Below, in pieces: positions 59,520 to 64,000 of a stretch of 64,000 nt of DNA. The position numbers and the translations under genes were made by a program. Position 1 is the first letter of the stretch. Each line of letters begins with the position of its first letter. Source of the DNA: Kuschelorhynchus macadamiae (Eukaryota > Arthropoda > Insecta > Coleoptera > Curculionidae); assembly GCA_030620095.1 (NCBI GenBank), contig JAUTXW010003830.1:372001-436000 (forward strand). Direction: 5' to 3'. Under the pieces are notes generated by a model. The model did no database searches. It worked only from the letters and a program-made list of their open reading frames with translations, and was not told where the DNA came from.

Positions 59520-60730
59520 AATGGCTGAAGTTGTACGATGACCTATTCCGAGTGCAAATGCCAGAAGGTGTGTATGCTAGTAGGTCTTGCAGACGACATT
59601 GTCTTGATGGTGACGGCCAAAACCGAGGAAAGTCTTATGAATGTGGCAAACACTGCCCTACTCCGAGTGACAAGGTGGTGAACTAAAATGATCTTCAACT
59701 AGCGCCACATAAAACCGAGGCAATACTCCTCACAACAAAAAGAAAGATACTGCTAATATGTTTCAACTTGCAGGATACCGTAGTAGTTCCAAAAAAGGCA
59801 CTAAAATGTTTGGGGGAGTGTGGCTAGACACATCTAAATTTTTCGGAGCACGATTACACTACGGAAGGTAGAAAAAACCTCAGCGGCCTTAGCAGGCATA
59901 ATGCCAAACATCGGATTACCCAAGGTTTCCAAAAAAAAAGACCGTGGCAAGCGTTATGCACGGTGCGCCAGTCTGGGAGGAGGTTCGGCATGACAAAACA
60001 CTGATGACGAAGCTCTCAAGAATACAGCGGAATATTTCCATCAGAGTCTGTAGTGCCTACAAATAGCGGCAATACCCCCAATCGAACTCCTAATAAGAGG
60101 AAGAACTGAAAGATATATTGATATAGCAAGCATTGAAGCCAGAGCTAACTTAATGATGAGTTGGCGGGAAAAATGGGACGGCGGTAAAAATGGTCGTTGG
60201 ACATATAAGCTGATTCCGAACATAAAACGGTTGGCTGACAGATCGTACGGAGAGATCGATTACTTTGTCACGCAAGCATTGTCAGGTCACGGATGCTTTC
60301 GGAAATACCTCTTCGAAAAATAAAGAGCAACATCAGATAAATGCAGCTACTGTGGACCCATCGACGACTCGGAGCATACGCTGTTTACACGCCCTAGGTG
60401 AGAAACAAAAAGAACAGAGTATAGACATAGAACAGGCGGAATCAGAATGCTGCATGACCTGGTACAAACGGAAGATACATGGACCCGTGAATATAAAATC
60501 ATCACATATAATAGAGAATAAAGAGAAAGAGAGTCGACAGGAAAAGAAAGGATGGATAGAAAAGAGGAAAAGGCATAGCTTCTGAACCCCTAACCTAGGA
60601 AACTAGGGGATTTAAGAAAATGGCTAGACAAAGCCCGATCCCGAAGTAATGCTCGAGCGGTTCCAGGATGAAGGTTTGAGTTTTATTTAGGGGGGCCACT
60701 TGGGGATAGAGTGGCGCCCCTGCGCTTTTT
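59520..60730 (+). pseudogene. R1-like LINE, C-terminal RT and zinc-knuckle remnant
   Basis: Begins at the RT catalytic box (VCMLVGLADDIVLMVTAKTE) and, after many frameshifts, reaches VMHGAPVWEEV near 59960. Then come RIQRNISIRVCSAYK and IPPIELLIRGRTERYIDIAS, and WREKWDGGKNGRWTYKLIPN near 60155. The R1-clade C-terminal hallmark follows: YFVTQALSGHGCFRKYLFEK, then CSYCGPIDDSEHTLF, a CCHC-type knuckle. R1 elements insert site-specifically in 28S rDNA; this remnant is elsewhere, so it may be a dispersed R1/LOA relative. It is thoroughly decayed. Confidence 0.8.
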
Positions 60731-61920
60731 TTAAGATTATCGTTGTATTGCTCACTCTTCGAAACAATAATTTACTTTAATTGGTTTTATTGGTATACGG
60801 TCAATCATGATTTTTATTAATACTTGAAAATCAAAAGAGGGAAATATCTTTCACGATCAGTCAGATTTTTTTGTTTGTTTGATAATTTATACTTACTGAC
60901 TAGAAAACTTTTCATGGGGTCAAGATTTTTATCGTGACTGGATTAATAATTAATCTATAGCTCGATGTTTTAAATTTGTCTGTCTGTAATTATGGTTGGA
61001 ATAGTAGTTCAAAAATATTTCTAAACATTTTGGTTTTTGGTAGCAATAAAGTAAAAGTGTATTATTATTATCATCTCTTAATACTTTTGTGTCTAAAAGT
61101 GGGATTGTTTCTTCTGTAAAAAAAAACATACTATATTTTAATTCATTAGATATATACAGTCACATAGATACTTCTTAAACGATGGGATTTGGAAAGTCAG
61201 TCTTTCAATGCAATTTTATGTATAATGTTTTTTAACTGGTTTCAGCTGTTTTAAATCGATTTGACTTTTTGCGATCAAGTTATTAACTTCATACCCATTA
61301 CCCATAGTACCATCTTGAAGTCGATTATGCCATTAAAATGTGAACAGTCATAAACATAAAAACCCTGTGATGTTTAAGACATAATTACGGCTAATAAAGA
61401 AAAGTATTAATAGTTTTACATATTCCTTAATGTTGTGAATTACTTTTACTGATGGACATTGTCGAAAGAAATATGTATTTTGGACATTTTTGGAAGTAGA
61501 AGTTAGTGTTTGTCAAACGAAAAACTGCATCTCTTTTCATCTTAATCAAATACATACAAAATTACAAAGGACCAAGTTGTCGAAAATTAAGTAGGTACAG
61601 GGTGTTTCACGAGAGCGAGCTACTCAATTTAACTCTCTTTTGGTTTAGATAGAATTAAAATGCAAAAACCTAACGTATGTTGAATTTTTTTGGGCTTTCG
61701 GAATATGTCTTCAAAAACAATTGTACTTGAAATATTATATATTATAAAAGAATGTGAAAGATGGGGCTACATGTAGAATATTTGCGTATTCGGCTTTTAA
61801 AGTTCTGTTCCCGTTTGGTGTTAAACGACACAAGACACTCATTTTTTATGGATAATACCAGGAAATATGTGCATTTAAATATTTTTTTATAGTATACTAG
61901 TCCAGTAGTAGTCTGGAGTA

Positions 61921-61926
<6 letters not shown>
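60731..61926. other. No gene seen
   Basis: AT-rich DNA. ACAGGGTGTTTCACGAGAGC near 61605 resembles the end of a mariner-like MITE, but no inverted partner was found. Confidence 0.45.

Positions 61927-61967
<41 letters not shown>
61927..61967. repeat. (AT)n microsatellite
   Basis: Short TA tract of about 41 bp. Confidence 0.95.
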
Positions 61968-61969
<2 letters not shown>

Positions 61970-62579
61970 AATGTCTCGAAAACTTTAAAATATAAATATA
62001 AAATTCTAAATATTTTTAAAATCTGGGTGTTAGAATTTCATTTTCTCCCTGTGCCGTTTCTCGTTAAAAAGGAAGTGAAACTTTAAAACCACATACATAA
62101 AAATACTTCATATAATCTCAACTGTCAATTGTAAGTTGTGATATACAGGGTAATTTTTCTTCAAAAATACATTTTTTCGCCTATTTTTTATTTGACGGTT
62201 ATGCTTTTTTTTGGTGTAATTGGTGCCGTTTTTTGGTGTCATATTCCAATAGCATGGAAATAAAGCCAAACCATCACACAGTAATGTCAAGTGGTTGGTT
62301 TGCTTTCGTCAGATCAGACAGAATGTACAACCGTGGATATATAATTTACACAAATTAATGTCAAGTGGTTTGTTTTATATCTTAAACGGTCTGCTCAACT
62401 CAGACCTAGCACGGCTTTTTCCATTGCTCTTTGTCCTTTTGCCACCTTTTCCATATTTCCTTTTAGGGGAGATCATATCTGGAGGCCATATGTTAAGACA
62501 GATAGAATACATCGGCCGAATACCCCATATTTTCGGTATCCTGGTATTTTATTGTATTAAATAGTACTCTGGGGTGGAT
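61968..62579. other. No gene seen
   Basis: Contains GATATACAGGGTAATTTTTC near 62140 and an 89-codon frame (62295-62564) without known domains. Confidence 0.45.
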
Positions 62580-63143
62580 TGAATTTACTTGAGTCAGAAA
62601 TTTTTCGAGCTCTGTATAACCATGTTGCTATATAATAAATATGCCATCCACATAACGAATCCATAATTTGGGCCTTAAACTTGCTTTCTCAAGAGCTTCT
62701 GTCTCGAAGTATATCATAAATAAATTCGCGACTATTGGTGATAGCGAAGACCCCATTGGAGCACCATCTGTTTGTTTATACATTTGCCCATTGAATGAAA
62801 AATAAGTATTTTTATGGCAATACTCCGAGAGTAGTATTATATGTGCCTGAAAATCCTCGTTCATAGCAATCCTGTCTAATGCTTCGCCGATGGGAATACT
62901 GGGATACAATGACTTAACATCTAGGCTTGCTATGATATCGTCTTTTTCAAGAACGATGTCTAGTATAATTTGAGTGAAATGCTTCGATTTTTTACAAATG
63001 AATCGGCTTTTTCGACGGCTGATTGCATAATTTCCAAAAGATATTATGCTGATTAAGTTTTTGTAGTGGCGAATTAATAGCACTAACAATAGGTCTGATG
63101 GGCGACCCTGGTTTGTGTATTTTGGGTAAACCATAGATTAGAA
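62580..63143 (-). pseudogene. Penelope-like RT fragment, inverted arm
   Basis: Minus-strand reading covers the RT core from YGLPKIHKPGSPIRPIVSAI (near 63110) through SLDVKSLYPSIPIGEALD and QTDGAPMGSSLSPIVANLFM to IRYVDGIFII. The catalytic YVDD is changed to YVDG here, and a frameshift near 63040 separates the first part. It flips into the plus-strand copy at about 63143, the same kind of inverted junction seen at 9440. Confidence 0.87.
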
Positions 63144-63877
63144 ATACTAATTTCTCATTCAACGGACAAATGTATAAACAAATAGATGGTGCTCCAATGG
63201 GGTCCTCGCCATCACCAGTAGTCGCGAATCTATTTATGATATACTTCGAGAAAGAAGTTCTTGAGAAAGCAAGTTTGAAACCCAAATTATGGATTCGTTA
63301 TGTGGATGACATACTTATTATATGGCAACATGGCCATACAGAGCTCGAAAAGTTTCTGACTCACGTAAATTCAATGCATTCAAGAATACAATTTACTCTA
63401 GAATTAGATGAAAACAACAAACTTCCATTTTTAGATATTCTGGTCAAAAAATTGCATAACGGACATTTCGAATACACCTTGTACAGAAAACTCACACATA
63501 CCGACGGATATTTAAATGCAAGATCACATCGTCACCCAGCACAAATTCAAGCTGAGGCCAATACCTTAATATCCAGATCCGTGCGATTAACTGAAGCACA
63601 GAATGGCTACACAAATCGCACCATAGAGAAAGCTATCAATACACAGGGCTCCCGAACAACGAACAACAAAAATTATGAACCGGAAAGGCAACAAGTAGTC
63701 ATGTCATATGTAAAAGGCACAACAGATAGGATCGGAAGAATTCTTAGAAAACACAACATACAAATAATACACAAGCCACAACAAGGTAAATTATTTGAAA
63801 ACCCAAAAGAGCATAAACTCAGCATCAGAGCCAAACAAATAACCTCAGCTCTATACTTACATCATCAGCGGAATTAG
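63144..63877 (+). pseudogene. Penelope-like element copy with endonuclease core deleted
   Basis: Starts at FSFNGQMYKQIDGAPMGSSP and keeps YVDDILIIWQHG (intact catalytic pair), then KLHNGHFEYTLYRKLTHTDG. Compared with the copy at 10371 it lacks about 13 residues after VRLTEAQ. It also lacks the whole GIY-YIG core: the sequence jumps from LFENPK to EHKLSIRAKQ. It ends at HHQRN. The frame is open for 235 codons but truncated at the N-terminus, so it is nonfunctional. It belongs to the same family as the 8.7-13.1 kb array at visibly lower identity. Confidence 0.88.
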
Positions 63878-64000
63878 CGCAACAACAACAGCAACATCCG
63901 GAAAATATAAATAACGGCCAGAGCCGCTCAAATATAACGTTCGGCCACGGGTGGGGGTATAAAGGAAGCATCGCACTAAAACATCAATCTCTATTCGAAC
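63878..64000 (+). promoter_or_regulatory. Penelope C-terminal tail and start of pseudo-LTR
   Basis: After the deletion the C-terminal coding remnant (GCGCAACAACAACAGCAACA) leads to TATAAAG at 63958-63964 and a degenerate initiator (ATCAATCTCT) about 30 bp on, matching the terminal repeat at 10302. It runs off the window. Confidence 0.8.

Overview
This is a strongly AT-rich, intron-bearing, transposon-packed stretch of an animal genome, almost certainly an insect. The case rests on the transposon repertoire: Penelope-like, Ty1/copia primed by an internal initiator-tRNA-Met fragment, Jockey-like and R1-like LINEs, hAT, pogo/Tigger and DUF4817-type Tc1/mariner elements. An arthropod-style TATA plus TCAGT initiator and GTAAGT/YAG introns agree. 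A beetle-sized, repeat-rich genome is plausible, but the order cannot be fixed from this window. No bacterial features, tRNA genes or certain host genes were found. One weak candidate first exon (33716-33739) and a few GC-richer islands may be host sequence.

Layout. 0-8.6 kb: mariner and hAT transposase remnants embedded in a modular repeat rich in AAAATGGCGGCC. 8.2-13.1 kb: a Penelope-like array (inverted fragment, truncated tandem copy, nearly intact copy) lying between two (AT)n tracts. 13.2-19.6 kb: a young copia element inside the right-hand (AT)n tract, with its 5' third duplicated. 20.5-21.2 kb: ~220-bp tandem repeats, each carrying a hammerhead-ribozyme-like core. 21.4-22.7 kb: a Jockey-like LINE fragment. 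24.2-29.0 kb: a mariner-type element with ~600-bp inverted arms, into which a 1.9-kb hAT copy has jumped, leaving a perfect 8-bp target duplication. 29.1-32.6 kb: a TTAA-flanked MITE, then a pogo/Tigger element. 35.8-40.7 kb: a LINE split by a 3.1-kb DNA transposon. 40.7-52.4 kb: mostly unrecognised AT-rich DNA with one broken gene-family remnant, tandem duplications and a 5S-rRNA-like sequence. 52.4-55.1 kb: a second mariner-type element containing a 343-bp (AT)n tract and a foldback element. 55-64 kb: further hAT, R1-like and Penelope remnants.

Two things stand out. The transposon at 36153-39294 keeps 21-bp inverted ends, at least eight subterminal copies of an AACAAAGTTCTATCTG-like motif, and a five-exon minus-strand gene whose splice phases all agree. 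It encodes a 744-codon DUF7869-like, transposase-like protein broken only by one in-frame TGA. Separately, hammerhead-like cores (CUGANGA, short stem, GAAAC, GUC) recur in three unrelated contexts: the ~220-bp tandem repeat, the Penelope terminal repeats and a dispersed ~150-bp family. This suggests ribozyme-bearing retroelements shaped the locus.

The genes do not form operons or pathways. Their relationships are nested insertions, which give a relative chronology: modular repeats and old LINEs first, then mariner, pogo and the DUF7869-type transposon, then hAT into mariner, and Penelope followed by copia at the (AT)n tract.
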